DNA of 64,000 nucleotides from Megascapheus bottae (GCA_024803745.1 JANJXV010000099.1:3246476-3310475); one strand, 5' to 3'; positions 48,716 to 62,109 are shown, counted from the stretch's first letter. The notes: generated by a model from the sequence alone, not told the origin. Program-made: numbers and translations.

Positions 48716-51700
48716 CTACTGATTATGACGAATGAGGGAAACCATTGAGACTAAGTTCCTTTGAGTCTGGCTTACTTCACTTAATATGATTTGTTCTAAG
48801 TCTTTCCATTTCCTAACAAATGGGGCGATGTCATTCTTTCTGGCAGCAGCATAGAATTCCATTGTGTACAAATACCACAACTTGTTGATCCACTCATCAA
48901 CTGAGGGACATCTGGGTTGGTTCCATATCTTTGCTATGGTGAATAGTGCTGCAATGAACATTGTTGTGCTAGTGGGTTTAGTATGCCCTTGTTTCTGGAT
49001 TGTTGGGTAAATGCCAAGTACTGGAATTGCTGGGTCATAGGGGAGTTGTATGTTTAGCGTTTTGAGGCACTGCCGCACTGCTTTCCATAGTGGTTGAACG
49101 AGTTTGCACTCCCACCAACAGTGTAGTAGTGATCCCTCCTGACCACATCCCCTCCAGCATCTGTTGTCATTCTTTTTCCTGATCCTGGCCATTCTAACTG
49201 GAGTTAGGTGGAATCTTAGACTTGTTTTGATTTGCATTTCTTTTATGACCAGAGATGGTGAGTATTTCTTCATGTGTCTATAGGCCATTTTTGTTTCTTC
49301 TTCAGAGAAGACTCTCTTTAAGTCTTTGGCCCATTTTTAATGGGATGGGTGTTACTTTGGAGGTTAGTTTTGGAGTGATTCAATTTTTTGAGTTGTTGAT
49401 ATATTTTAGATATGAGGCCTTGGTCCGTTGTTTGGTTGGTGAAGATCTTCTCCCACTCTGTAGGCTTCCTGATTTGTTTACTAGCTATATCCGTTGCCAT
49501 ACAAAAGCTCTGCAGTTTAATGCAGTCCCACTTATCCAGCCTTTCTCTGATTTGTTGTGATTCTTGGTCCTTATTAAGAAAGTTTCGACCTTTGCCAAGG
49601 AGGCCTAGTGTATCTCCTATTCCTTCCTGTAAACTTTTCAGTGTGTCAGCTTTTACCTCCACGTCTTTGATCCATTTGGAGTTAATTCTAGTGCAAGGTG
49701 ACAAAGAAGGATCCAACTTTAGTTTTCTGCAGGTGTTTAACCAGTTCTGCCTGCACAACTTGTTGAAGAGGCTATCTTTCTTCCATTCTATTTTTTTGGC
49801 TCTCTGGTCAAAGATTAGGTGGCCATAGGTCTGTGGTTTAATATCTGGGTCCGCAGTTCTACTCCATTGGACTTCAGGCCTGTTCTTTTGCCAGACCAAG
49901 CTGTTTTGAGAATTATAGCTCTGTAATAGAGTCTTACGTTTGGAATTGAAATTCCTTCAGCGCTGTTCTTTCTGCTAAGAAGTGTTTTTGCTATACGTGG
50001 TCTTTTATTATTCCATATGAAATTTTGAATTGCCTCTTCTATGTCTTTAAAGAATGACATTGGGATGTTGATGGGTATTACATTGAATTTGTAGATAGCC
50101 CTTGGCAAGATTGTCATTTTCACAATGTTGATTCTTCCAATCCAGGAGCATGGGAGGTTTTTCCATTTCCTTAGTTCTGCTTTAATTTCCTTTTTTATCG
50201 TTTTAAAGTTTTCATCTAAACGGTCCTTTACATTCTTAGTTAAGCTAATTGCTAGGTACTTATTTTCTTTGAGGCTATTGTGAAAGTATTTTCTTTCCTG
50301 ATTATTGCCTCGTTCCTCTCAGTGTTGGCGTAAAGTAAGGCAGCTGATTTGTGAGGGTTGATTTTTATGGCCTGCTACCCTTCCAAAGCTTTGAATCAGC
50401 TCAAGGAGCTTGGGAGTAGAGTCTATAGGATACTTTAAATACAGAATCATGTCATCTGCAAAGAGGGATAGTGTTATTTCCTCTTTCCCTACTTGGATCC
50501 CCTTTATGCTTGCTTCTTGCCATATTGAACTGCCTAGGAATTCTAGTACTATGTTAAAAAGGAGTGGAGAGAGTGGGCATCCTTGTCTCGTTCCTGATTT
50601 TAGAGGGAATGGCTTTAGATTTTCACCATTAAGTATAATACTAGCAGTGGGTTTCTCATACACAGCCTTTATTACATTGAGAAATGTTCCATGGATTCCT
50701 AGTTTCTCCACATCTTTTAACATAAAGGGGTTTTGGATCTTGTCAAATGCCTTTTCCGCATCTATTGAGACAATCATGTGATTTTATCCCTGCTCCTGTT
50801 GATGTGTTGAATTATATTAATTGATTTGTGTATGTTGAACCAGCTTTGCCTCCCTGTGATGAATCCAGTTTGATCATAGTGTATATTTTTTTTTGATGAG
50901 TTGTTGTAGACGGTTGGCCAGTATTTTGTTGAGAAGTTTTGCATCGAGGTTCATCAAAGAAATGGGTCTATAGATCTCTTTCTTTGATGAATCTCTGTCT
51001 GGTTTGGGGATGAGGGATATGCTGGCTTCACAGAATCAGTTTAGTAAAGAACCTTCATTTTCAATTTCGTTGAAGAGCTTGAGGAGTATTGGTGTGAGCT
51101 CTGCTTTGAAGACCTTATAGAATTCAGCTGTGAATCCATCTGGCCCTGGGCTCTTTTTAAGTGGAAGTTGTCTAATTTCCATTTCTATTTCAGAGCTTGA
51201 AATAGGCCTGTTGAGTTGGGTTAGCTCTTCTTGGTTCAGTGTGTGTATGTTAATATTGTCTAGGAATTCATCCATTTCTTCTAGATTCTCAAATTTGTTG
51301 GCGTAAAGGTTTGAGAAGTATTCCCTCATGATATTCTGGATCTTGGTAATTTCTGTCGTGATATTACCATTTTCATCTGCGATTTTGTTTATTTCGATAT
51401 GCTCTCTTCTTTTTTTGGTAAGATTTGCTAAGGGCTTGTCAATTTTGTTAATTCTTTCAAGAACCAACTCCTTGTTTTGTTGATTCTTTCTATAGTTTTT
51501 TTTTATTCCAAATCATTTAATTCTGCTTTGATTTTAATAATTTGCTTTCTCCTAATGGGTTTAGGGTTGGTTTGTTGCTCTTTTTCCAGGAGGTTAAGGT
51601 GAGACATTAACTAGTTGGTTTGCCATTTTTCCAACTTGCTGTTGTAGGCACTCCACGCTATAAATTTTCCTCTGAGTACTGCCTTTGTTGTGTCCCTAAG

Positions 51701-52557
51701 GAGTTGATATTTGTGTGCTCCTTATTGTTAAATTTCATAAACAGTTGGATATCTGTTCTGATCTCTTCGATTACCCATTGTTTTTGATTCAACAATGTGT
51801 GGTTCAGTCTCCATGAGTTACAGGGTTTTCTTTGGTGGAGATGTGTGTTCAGCTCCAATTTGATGCCTTTATGTTCTGAGAGTGTGCATGGAATAATTTC
51901 AGTGTTTCTGAATCTGTCCAGGTTTGCTTTATGGCCTAAGATGTGGTCTATTTTGGAAAATGTTCCATGTGCTGCTGAGAAAAACGTATATTGTGGTGTT
52001 ACTGGGTGGAATATTCTGCAGATGTCTGTTAGATCTAGTTGGTCTATATAGTTGTTCAGTTCTAAGGTTTCTCTGTTGAGTTTTTGCCTTGTTGATCTGT
52101 CCATAGATGAGAGTGGTGTGTTAAACTCACCAACAATCACTGTATTTCGATCTATGTATGGTTTCAGTGTAAGTAAAGGTTGCTTGATGAAGTTTGGAGC
52201 TCCGGAATTGGGTGTGTAAATATTTAGGATTGTTATGTCTTCCGGGAGGAAAGATCCCTTTAGTAGTATGTAGTAACCTTCTTTGTCTTTTCTTACTAAT
52301 TTTAGTTTGAAGTCTATTGTATCTGATATGAGGATGGCAACTCTAGCCTGTTTATGGGGGCAGTTAGCTTATAGAGTTTATTCCAACCTCTCACTTTCAA
52401 AAGATGATTGTTTTGGGGTAAGATGTGTCTCTTGAAGTCAGCAGAACGATGGCTCTTGCTTTTTGATCCAACTAGACAACCTATGCCGTTTAATTGGAGA
52501 GTTAAGTCCATTGATATTGAGAGTTAGGATTGAGAGATATTTATTAGTTCCTACCAT
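48716..52557 (-). pseudogene. L1 ORF2 of copy 7 (twin of copy 6)
   Basis: It carries the same fragments as copy 6 at +7429: endonuclease 52314 to 52511 and 51658 to 52140 with Glu145 and Glu229; RT pieces 51036 to 51467, 50319 to 50777, 49815 to 50123, 49318 to 49899 and 48716 to 49288. No amino-acid difference was seen. Confidence 0.92.
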
Positions 52558-52605
52558 TTTTAAAAGCTTTTAGTAGGGCCTGTGTCTTGACAGTTCTTGT
52601 GGTCC

Positions 52606-53793
52606 TTAGATGGTATGCTGTTTAGGTGCCATTTCTTTCCCTATATTGCATTTATTTTGGTTTTCTATGTATAGAGCATCTTTGAGAATTCTCTGTAGTG
52701 TTGGTTTTGTTTCGACGTATTGTTGCAGGTTTTCCCTGGAATGGAATGTTTTTATTTTTCCCTCAGTTATGAATGACAGCTTAGCTGGCTACAGTATTCT
52801 TGGTTGGTAGTTATTTGATATAAGGGCATGATATATATGCTTCCAGTCACTTCGTGCTAGCATGGTCTCTGCTGAGAAATCTGGGGTTATTCTGATTGGT
52901 TTGCTTTTGTAGGTTACTGATCCCTTTTCCCTGGCTGCCTTTAGGATCTTTTCCTTCGTTTCTATTGATCCAGTTCGGATCACAATGTGGCGGTGGGATG
53001 TTCTTTTCTGGTCAGGTCTGTTTGGGGTTCTAAAAGCTTCTCGTATGTGGATGGGCCTGCCCTTCTGGATATTTGGGAAATTCTCTGAGATGATTCCCTG
53101 AAGTATATTTCCAATACCATTGACCTCTTTCTCCACGCCCTCCTCAATACCAACTAGCCTTAAATTAGGCTTCCTAATTGTATCTTGGACCTCCTGAAGC
53201 GCTCTCTCATATTTCCTAGATTTGGATTGACTCATTTTCTGTTCTTTCTCTATAATACCTAAATTATCTTCAGCCACGGAATTTCTCTCCTCTGCATTGT
53301 CTAACCTGCTATCAAAGCTATCTACTTTATTTTTCATCTCCCTTGCTTCTAATTGCTCACTTTTGATGCCTTGCATCTCTTGTTTTAGATCATGTATGGA
53401 TTTCTTTATCTCCACGATTTCCTTTTGAGTGGTTAGCTCAGTAGCTTTATTTTCTTTGGACATTTGCTGGAGTTTGGTCACGTTTTTATTTGTGGATTCT
53501 ATGAATTCATCCATCTTTCTTTGAAAAACCTTTATTATGGCCTCCTTTATGGCTTCTTCTTTTTCACTTATCACCTTGTTTTTGCTTTCCTCTTGTTCAG
53601 GTATGGCTTCCTCCATTATCTCTTTCTTTATATTTTCACATTTTTCATTAATGATGTTTATCAATTGCATTTGTGTAGCACTTGGAAGACTCTCCTCTAG
53701 GTTTGCCAGTGACTGTTCCATTGTCTGTTTACATTGGGTGGGGGATGTTGTTTCTTGATTTGACATTTTTCTTGAGTTTCTTGTTCTGCCCAT
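52606..53793 (-). pseudogene. L1 ORF1 of copy 7 (TAG at codon 335)
   Basis: It is open for 334 codons (53793 to 52789). I saw no amino-acid difference from copy 6. Confidence 0.92.
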
Positions 53794-54454
53794 TTGAAAA
53801 TGGGAGCAAGATTACTACTAAATACGATTATAGTTTTTCAGATATAACCAACCTAGACCTCTGTAGCTGGCAGACACTAGATGTTCACAAGTTTTGATTG
53901 GTATTATCACTCTTTCTTTTTGTGCACTTACAGACCAGGCTAATACAACCACTGATAAGCGATTTATACCCAAAACAATAAGCCTCTCAATCCAATCTCT
54001 ATTGTTTTTCAGTCCCTCTGAGCCTAGAGAATAATTAACCACCTACATATACAATATTGCTCAACAGACATCAAGTGTAGATCCGTGAAGTATAAGGGTT
54101 GAAAGACGACCAGAGGTCCAGAGATAGAAAAAAAGAATGAGAGAGGTCAGGGGAGGTGCAAGAGGATTAACGTAGGAGTGTAAGAATATTGTAGTAATGA
54201 AGAAAAGTTATAGCATAAGGATAACTGACATAAGTTGGTAAGTAGGTAGCATATTTGAGTACAAAGTTTGGAAAGTATTAGAATAAAACTTATGTGTTGC
54301 TGCACGACTAGCTCTTAGCCCAACCAGTGGCCTCACAGTGGACCATGGGATGGATCTGTTTTTCTTGTCTACGTTGAGGGAAAGGGGTATTTCACAAGAT
54401 GCAGAAGCGAAGATTTCAGAAGCAAATGCTGTGAGTGAATTAGCTTGTAAAAAG

Positions 54455-54670
54455 CATTTTTATTTTCTTTTATCTTTCTGCCAGTCTTGGGGCTTGAATT
54501 CAGGGCCTGAGCACTGTCCTCGGGTTTTCTCAAGTCTAGTCCTCTGCCACTTGAGCCACAGTGCCACATCTAGATTTTCTATCTATGTGGTACTGAGCAA
54601 TCAAACCCAGATCTTCATGGATGCTAGGCAGGCACTCTACCACTATGCCTAACTCTCAACCCTGACATAG
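54455..54670 (-). mobile_element. SINE A, spacer 8
   Basis: It matches the spacer 6 and 7 copies. Confidence 0.78.
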
Positions 54671-54681
54671 TAATTATAAAG

Positions 54682-54700
54682 TCATCATCATCATCATCAT
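54682..54700. repeat. (TCA)6 microsatellite, spacer 8
   Basis: Six repeats. Confidence 0.95.
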
Positions 54701-54897
54701 ATCCAAATATCCTTTCTCCTAGAAAGAATGAACACTTAACTGTGTCTAATGCTTTTTTTTTAATTTCACTAATTCTTCTGTGTTTTTCCCTCTTGCATTT
54801 TTTACACATGACAGCAAAGCTAATCATCAGGAAAAAATTGATTAGGATACAGAAACCTAATAATATCCTAGTAGATTGACGTCAAAAATATGTGCAA

Positions 54898-55099
54898 GAT
54901 GCTCTGTGTGTTTGACCTAGTGGGAGAGTCCTTGGCTACCAAGCAGTAAGCCTCAGGTTTGATTCCTCATTACCACATACATAGAAAACGCTGCAAGTGG
55001 TGCTGTGGCTCGGTGGGACAGCTAAAGCCTAAAGAAAGCCCAAGAACAATGTTCACACTCTGAGGCCAAGTACCAAGACTACCAAAAACAAAAAAAAAA
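54898..55099 (+). mobile_element. SINE B, spacer 8
   Basis: This is the orthologous copy, with private GCTCTGTGTG at the start and GAGGCCAAG in the right half. Confidence 0.76.
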
Positions 55100-56142
55100 T
55101 TCCACCAGGGGCAAAATGCAGGCAGAGAAGGCACTGTGAAGCAAATGTTTTGTAAAGGATGAGGGCAATATTGACCCTTAATTTTGGATCTTACCTAAGA
55201 AAGGCTCCTTGAGCCTGAGACCAGACTGGTAGTTGGGCCTAGTGGAAGACATTGGGATTGGACAAATAAGGTGTGCTGTATACTACATCCACATGTATAT
55301 TGTGAGACTGGAGGAGAGATTCAGCGTCCAGTATGTCTTTGGTGAGGTCTTTTGTGAGCAAGGATCTTTGGTCATTGGGCCCTGAAAGGTGACCCTGCCT
55401 CCCTCACAATGGAACAGAATATGGAACCCTGGTAACCAAGCCACTGTAACTAACAACCAGCTCAAGCCAGCTCACTTGGCCTGTGGCTCAGGAGGAAGAA
55501 AGATGTTGCTGTGCTGTTGCCAAAGGTCAGGAAACTCGAGTCTCAGGCATGGAAGTTGTGGATATCTTACTCGAAGATGTACATGCTAGATCATTGCCAA
55601 GCCACAAATCCAGTATAACAGAACTTTCTCTAAGAAGAAGGCCAGGAAAATCCAGGGCAACCAGATGAGGTAAATTTCTAAGAAGAAATGTATTTGACCC
55701 CATCATCCTCCCCACAAACTACAACTTTCTTTTTTTTCATTTTTTATTGTAATTAGTAAAAGGGTTAGTTGATATTTGCCAGATAGAAGGTGCATTAATT
55801 CACATACATTGATACCCTTTCACATGTCTTGGTACCCATTTCCCTCCAACCCCACACCCCCCACCTGTTTTGGTTTTCCCCCCTTCCCTATCAAATTTCA
55901 AATATCCAAATACAAATAAATTCAATATATCAGATAACAAAGTGAGATACTATACCAATATGGGATAACCAAGGGACAGCAAGCGAGATGAGAGACAACA
56001 TAGTACATTAAGGACAACAATCAGTCATTATATGGCTTTTGTGTCAATATCCTGGAGGTCCTTTCAATTAGCTTCACATTATATGGCCTTATATATGGCC
56101 TTTTGCTCTATTGACAATCTCTGCTAGTAGAGCCCAAGGTTT

Positions 56143-59100
56143 CTACTGATTATGACGAATGAGGGAAACCATTGAGACTAAGTTCCTTTGAGTCTGGCTT
56201 ACTTCACTTAATATGAATTGTTCTAAGTCTTTCCATTTCCTAACAAATGGGGCGATGTCATTCTTTCTGGCAGCAGCATAGAATTCCATTGTGTACAAAT
56301 ACCACAACTTGTTGATCCACTCATCAACTGAGGGACATCTGGGTTGGTTCCATATCTTTGCTATGGTGAATAGTGCTGCAATGAACATTGTTGTGCTAGT
56401 GGGTTTAGTATGCCCTTGTTTCTGGATTGTTGGGTAAATGCCAAGTACTGGAATTGCTGGGTCATAGGGGAGTTGTATGTTTAGCGTTTTGAGGCACTGC
56501 CGCACTGCTTTCCATAGTGGTTGAACGAGTTTGCACTCCCACCAACAGTGTAGTAGTGATCCCTCCTGACCACATCCCCTCCAGCATCTGTTGTCATTCT
56601 TTTTCCTGATCCTGGCCATTCTAACTGGAGTTAGGTGGAATCTTAGACTTGTTTTGATTTGCATTTCTTTTATGACCAGAGATGGTGAGTATTTCTTCAT
56701 GTGTCTATAGGCCATTTTTGTTTCTTCTTCAGAGAAGACTCTCTTTAAGTCTTTGGCCCATTTTTAATGGGATGGGTGTTACTTTGGAGGTTAGTTTTGG
56801 AGTGATTCAATTTTTTGAGTTGTTGATATATTTTAGATATGAGGCCTTGGTCCGTTGTTTGGTTGGTGAAGATCTTCTCCCACTCTGTAGGCTTCCTGAT
56901 TAGTTTACTAGCTATATCCGTTGCCATACAAAAGCTCTGCAGTTTAATGCAGTCCCACTTATCCAGCCTTTCTCTGATTTGTTGTGATTCTTGGTCCTTA
57001 TTAAGAAAGTTTCGACCTTTGCCAAGGAGGCCTAGTGTATCTCCTATTCCTTCCTGTAAACTTTTCAGTGTGTCAGCTTTTACCTCCACGTCTTTGATCC
57101 ATTTGGAGTTAATTCTAGTGCAATGTGACAAAGAAGGATCCAACTTTAGTTTTCTGCAGGTGTTTAACCAGTTCTGCCAGCACAACTTGTTGAAGAGGCT
57201 ATCTTTCTGCCATTCTATTTTTTTGGCTCCCTGGTCAAAGATTAGGTGGCCATAGGTCTGTGGTTTAATATCTGGGTCCGCAGTTCTACTCCATTGGACT
57301 TCAGGCCTGTTCTTTTGCCAGACCAAGCTGTTTTGAGAATTATAGCTCTGTAATAGAGTCTTACGTTTGGAATTGAAATTCCTTCAGCGCTGTTCTTTCT
57401 GCTAAGAAGTGTTTTTGCTATACGGGGTCTTTTATTATTCCATATGAAATTTTGAATTGCCTCTTCTATGTCTTTAAAGAATGACATTGGGATGTTGATG
57501 GGTATTACATTGAATTTGTAGATAGCCCTTGGCAAGATTGTCATTTTCACAATGTTGATTCTTCCAATCCAGGAGCATGGGAGGTTTTTCCATTTCCTTA
57601 GTTCTGCTTTAATTTCCTTTTTTATCGTTTTAAAGTTTTCATCTAAACGGTCCTTTACATTCTTAGTTAAGCTAATTGCTAGGTACTTATTTTCTTTGAG
57701 GCTATTGTGAAAGTATTTTCTTTCCTGATTATTGCCTCGTTCCTCTCAGTGTTGGCGTAAAGTAAGGCAGCTGATTTGTGAGGGTTGATTTTTATGGCCT
57801 GCTACCCTTCCAAAGCTTTGAATCAGCTCAAGGAGCTTGGGAGTAGAGTCTATAGGATACTTTAAATACAGAATCATGTCATCTGCAAAGAGGGATAGTG
57901 TTATTTCCTCTTTCCCTACTTGGATCCCCTTTATGCTTGCTTCTTGCCATATTGAACTGCCTAGGAATTCTAGTACTATGTTAAAAAGGAGTGGAGAGAG
58001 TGGGCATCCTTGTCTCGTTCCTGATTTTAGAGGGAATGGCTTTAGATTTTCACCATTAAGTATAATACTAGCAGTGGGTTTCTCATACACAGCCTTTATT
58101 ACATTGAGAAATGTTCCATGGATTCCTAGTTTCTCCACATCTTTTAACATAAAGGGGTTTTGGATCTTGTCAAATGCCTTTTCCGCATCTATTGAGACAA
58201 TCATGTGATTTTATCCCTGCTCCTGTTGATGTGTTGAATTATATTAATTGATTTGTGTATGTTGAACCAGCTTTGCCTCCCTGTGATGAATCCAGTTTGA
58301 TCATAGTGTATATTTTTTTTTGATGAGTTGTTGTAGACGGTTGGCCAGTATTTTGTTGAGAAGTTTTGCATCGAGGTTCATCAAAGAAATGGGTCTATAG
58401 ATCTCTTTCTTTGATGAATCTCTGTCTGGTTTGGGGATGAGGGATATGCTGGCTTCACAGAATCAGTTTAGTAAAGAACCTTCATTTTCAATTTCGTTGA
58501 AGAGCTTGAGGAGTATTGGTGTGAGCTCTGCTTTGAAGACCTTATAGAATTCAGCTGTGAATCCATCTGGCCCTGGGCTCTTTTTAAGTGGAAGTTGTCT
58601 AATTTCCATTTCTATTTCAGAGCTTGAAATAGGCCTGTTGAGTTGGGTTAGCTCTTCTTGGTTCAGTGTGTGTATGTTAATATTGTCTAGGAATTCATCC
58701 ATTTCTTCTAGATTCTCAAATTTGTTGGCGTAAAGGTTTGAGAAGTATTCCCTCATGATATTCTGGATCTTGGTAATTTCTGTCGTGATATTACCATTTT
58801 CATGTGCGATTTTGTTTATTTCGATATGCTCTCTTCTTTTTTTGGTAAGATTTGCTAAGGGCTTGTCAATTTTGTTAATTCTTTCAAGAACCAACTCCTT
58901 GTTTTGTTGATTCTTTCTATAGTTTTTTTTTATTCCAAATCATTTAATTCTGCTTTGATTTTAATAATTTGCTTTCTCCTAATGGGTTTAGGGTTGGTTT
59001 GTTGCTCTTTTTCCAGGAGGTTAAGGTGAGACATTAACTAGTTGGTTTGCCATTTTTCCAACTTGCTGTTGTAGGCACTCCACGCTATAAATTTTCCTCT

Positions 59101-59985
59101 GAGTACTGCCTTTGTTGTGTCCCTAAGGAGTTGATATTTGTGTGCTCCTTATTGTTAAATTTCATAAACAGTTGGATATCTGTTCTGATCTCTTCGATTA
59201 CCCATTGTTTTTGATTCAACAATGTGTGGTTCAGTCTCCATGAGTTACAGGGTTTTCTTTGGTGGAGATGTGTGTTCAGCTCCAATTTGATGCCTTTATG
59301 GTCTGAGAGTGTGCATGGAATAATTTCAGTGTTTCTGAATCTGTCCAGGTTTGCTTTATGGCCTAAGATGTGGTCTATTTTGGAAAATGTTCCATGTGCT
59401 GCTGAGAAAAACGTATATTGTGGTGTTACTGGGTGGAATATTCTGCAGATGTCTGTTAGATCTAGTTGGTCTATATAGTTGTTCAGTTCTAAGGTTTCTC
59501 TGTTGAGTTTTTGCCTTGTTGATCTGTCCATAGGTGAGAGTGGTGTGTTAAACTCACCAACAATCACTGTATTTCGATCTATGTATGGTTTCAGTGTAAG
59601 TAAAGGTTGCTTGATGAAGTTTGGAGCTCCGGAATTGGGTGTGTAAATATTTAGGATTGTTATGTCTTCCGGGAGGAAAGATCCCTTTAGTAGTATGTAG
59701 TAACCTTCTTTGTCTTTTCTTACTAATTTTAGTTTGAAGTCTATTGTATCTGATATGAGGATGGCAACTCTAGCCTGTTTATGGGGGCAGTTAGCTTGAT
59801 AGAGTTTATTCCAACCTCTCACTTTCAAAAGATGATTGTTTTGGGGTAAGATGTGTCTCTTGAAGTCAGCAGAAAGATGGCTCTTGCTTTTTGATCCAAC
59901 TAGACAAGCTATGCCGTTTAATTGGAGAGTTAAGTCCATTGATATTGAGAGTTAGGATTGAGAGATATTTATTAGTTCCTACCAT
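56143..59985 (-). pseudogene. L1 ORF2 of copy 8
   Basis: The endonuclease body is a single frame (59085 to 59939) because the base lost in copies 6 and 7 is present. Codon 145 is Glu and codon 229 is Asp. The RT pieces are 58463 to 58894, 57746 to 58204 (SLFADD), 57242 to 57550, 56745 to 57326 and 56143 to 56715, with the same frameshifts as copies 6 and 7. Confidence 0.92.
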
Positions 59986-60033
59986 TTTTAAAAGGTTTTA
60001 GTAGGGCCTGTGTCTTGACAGTTCTTGTGGTCC

Positions 60034-61221
60034 TTAGATGGTATGCTGTTTAGGTGCCATTTCTTTCCCTATATTGCATTTATTTTGGTTTTCTATGTAT
60101 AGAGCATCTTTGAGAATTCTCTGTAATGTTGGTTTTGTTTCGACGTATTGTTGCAGGTTTTCCCTGGAATGGAATGTTTTTATTTTTCCCTCAGTTATGA
60201 ATGACAGCTTAGCTGGCTACAGTATTCTTGGTTGGTAGTTATTTGATATAAGGGCATGATATATATGCTTCCAGTCACTTCGTGCTAGCATGGTCTCTGC
60301 TGAGAAATCTGGGGTTATTCTGATTGGTTTGCTTTTGTAGGTTACTGATCCCTTTTCCCTGGCTGCCTTTAGGATCTTTTCCTTCGTTTCTATTGATCCA
60401 GTTCGGATCACAATGTGGCGGTGGGATGTTCTTTTCTGGTCAGGTCTGTTTGGGGTTCTAAAAGCTTCTCGTATGTGGATGGGCCTGCCCTTCTGGATAT
60501 TTGGGAAATTCTCTGAGATGATTCCCTGAAGTATATTTCCAATACCATTGACCTCTTTCTCCACGCCCTCCTCAATACCAACTAGCCTTAATTTAGGCTT
60601 CCTAATTGTATCTTGGACCTCCTGAAGCGCTCTCTCATATTTCCTAGATTTGAATTGACTCATTTTCTGTTCTTTCTCTATAATACCTAAATTATCTTCA
60701 GCCACGGAATTTCTCTCCTCTGCATTGTCTAACCTGCTATCAAAGCTATCTACTTTATTTTTCATCTCCCTTGCTTCTAATTGCTCACTTTTGATGCCTT
60801 GCATCTCTTGTTTTAGATCATGTATGGATTTCTTTATCTCCACGATTTCCTTTTGAGTGGTTAGCTCAGTAGCTTTATTTTCTTTGGACATTTGCTGGAG
60901 TTTGGTCACGTTTTTATTTGTGGATTCTATGAATTCATCCATCTTTCTTTGAAAAACCTTTATTATGGCCTCCTTTATGGCTTCTTCTTTTTCACTTATC
61001 ACCTTGTTTTAGCTTTCCTCTTGTTCAGGTATGGCTTCCTCCATTATCTCTTTCTTTATATTTTCACATTTTTCATTAATGATGTTTATCAATTGCATTT
61101 GTGTAGCACTTGGAAGACTCTCCTCTAGGTTTGCCAGTGACTGTTCCATTGTCTGTTTATATTGGGTGGGGGATGTTGTTTCTTGATTTGACATTTTTCT
61201 TGAGTTTCTTGTTCTGCCCAT
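60034..61221 (-). pseudogene. L1 ORF1 of copy 8 (TAA at codon 71, TAG at codon 335)
   Basis: Lys71 is changed to TAA (plus strand TTGTTTTAGCTTTCC near 61010). The frame splits into 70 codons (61221 to 61009) and 261 codons (61002 to 60217). Private substitutions include MSQFKSRK and RKPKLRLVG. Confidence 0.92.
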
Positions 61222-61882
61222 TTGAAAATGGGAGCAAGATTACTACTAAATACGATTATAGTTTTTCAGATATAACCAACCTAGACCTCTGTAGCTGGCA
61301 GACACTAGATGTTCACAAGTTTTGATTGGTATTATCACTCTTTCTTTTTGTGCACTTACAGACCAGCCTAATACAACCACTGATAAGCGATTTATACCCA
61401 AAACAATACGCCTCTCAATCCAATCTCTATTGTCTTTAAGTCCCTCTGAGCCTAGAGAATAATTAACCACCTACATATACAATATTACTCAACAGCCATC
61501 AAGTGTAGATCCGTGCAGTATAAGGGTTGAAAGACGAGCAGAGGTCCAGAGATAGAAAAAAAGAATGAGAGAGGTCAGGGGAGGTGCAAGAGGATTAACG
61601 TAGGAGTGTAAGAATATTGTAGTAATGAAGAAAAGTTATAGCATAAGGATAACTGACCTGAGTTGGTAAGTAGGTAGCATATTTGAGTACAAAGTTTGGA
61701 AAGTATTAGAATAAAACTTATGTGTTGCTGCACGACTAGCTCTTAGCCCAACCAGTGGCCTCACAGTGGACCATGGGATGGATCTGTTTTTCTTGTCTAC
61801 GTTGAGGGAAAGGGGTATTTCACAAGATGCAGAAGCGAAGATTTCAGAAGCAAATGCTGTGAGTGAATTAGCTCGTAAAAAG

Positions 61883-62098
61883 CATTTTTATTTTCTTTTA
61901 TCTTTCTGCCAGTCTTGGGGCTTGAATTCAGGGCCTGAGCACTGTCCTCGGGTTTTCTCAAGTCTAGTCCTCTGCCACTTGAGCCACAGTGCCACATGTA
62001 GATTTTCTATCTATGTGGTACTGAGCAATCAAACCCAGATCTTCATGGATGCTAGGCAAGCACTCTACCACTATGCCAAACTCTCAACCCTGACATAG
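61883..62098 (-). mobile_element. SINE A, spacer 9
   Basis: This is the orthologous copy, with CACATGTAGATT private to it and CAAGCACTC and CCAAACTC as in spacers 1 to 5. Confidence 0.78.
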
Positions 62099-62109
62099 TA
62101 ATTATAAAG

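Larger units (their letters stand above)
44596..52024. repeat. Array unit 7 (7429 bp), twin of unit 8
   Basis: It lies at an exact 7429-bp offset from the following unit. The translated fragments of L1 copy 7 are identical to those of copy 6. Confidence 0.95.
48297..53793 (-). mobile_element. L1 copy 7, near full length, inactive
   Basis: It duplicates copy 6 at an offset of 7429 bp, including every private frameshift and the endonuclease Asp-to-Glu change at codon 229. Confidence 0.95.
53794..55725. other. Spacer 8
   Basis: It has the same length as spacer 7. The small ORF is intact at 55483 to 55668. Private changes lie near 54721 and 54902. Confidence 0.7.
52025..59451. repeat. Array unit 8 (7427 bp)
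   Basis: It is very close to unit 7 but 2 bp shorter. A handful of private changes lie in the L1 copy 8 half, for example Asp to His near 58804 and Pro to His near 57135. Confidence 0.95.
55726..61221 (-). mobile_element. L1 copy 8, near full length, inactive
   Basis: It shares the RT frameshifts of copies 6 and 7. It keeps the base deleted in their endonuclease and keeps Asp at codon 229. ORF1 has its own nonsense codon at position 71. Confidence 0.95.
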
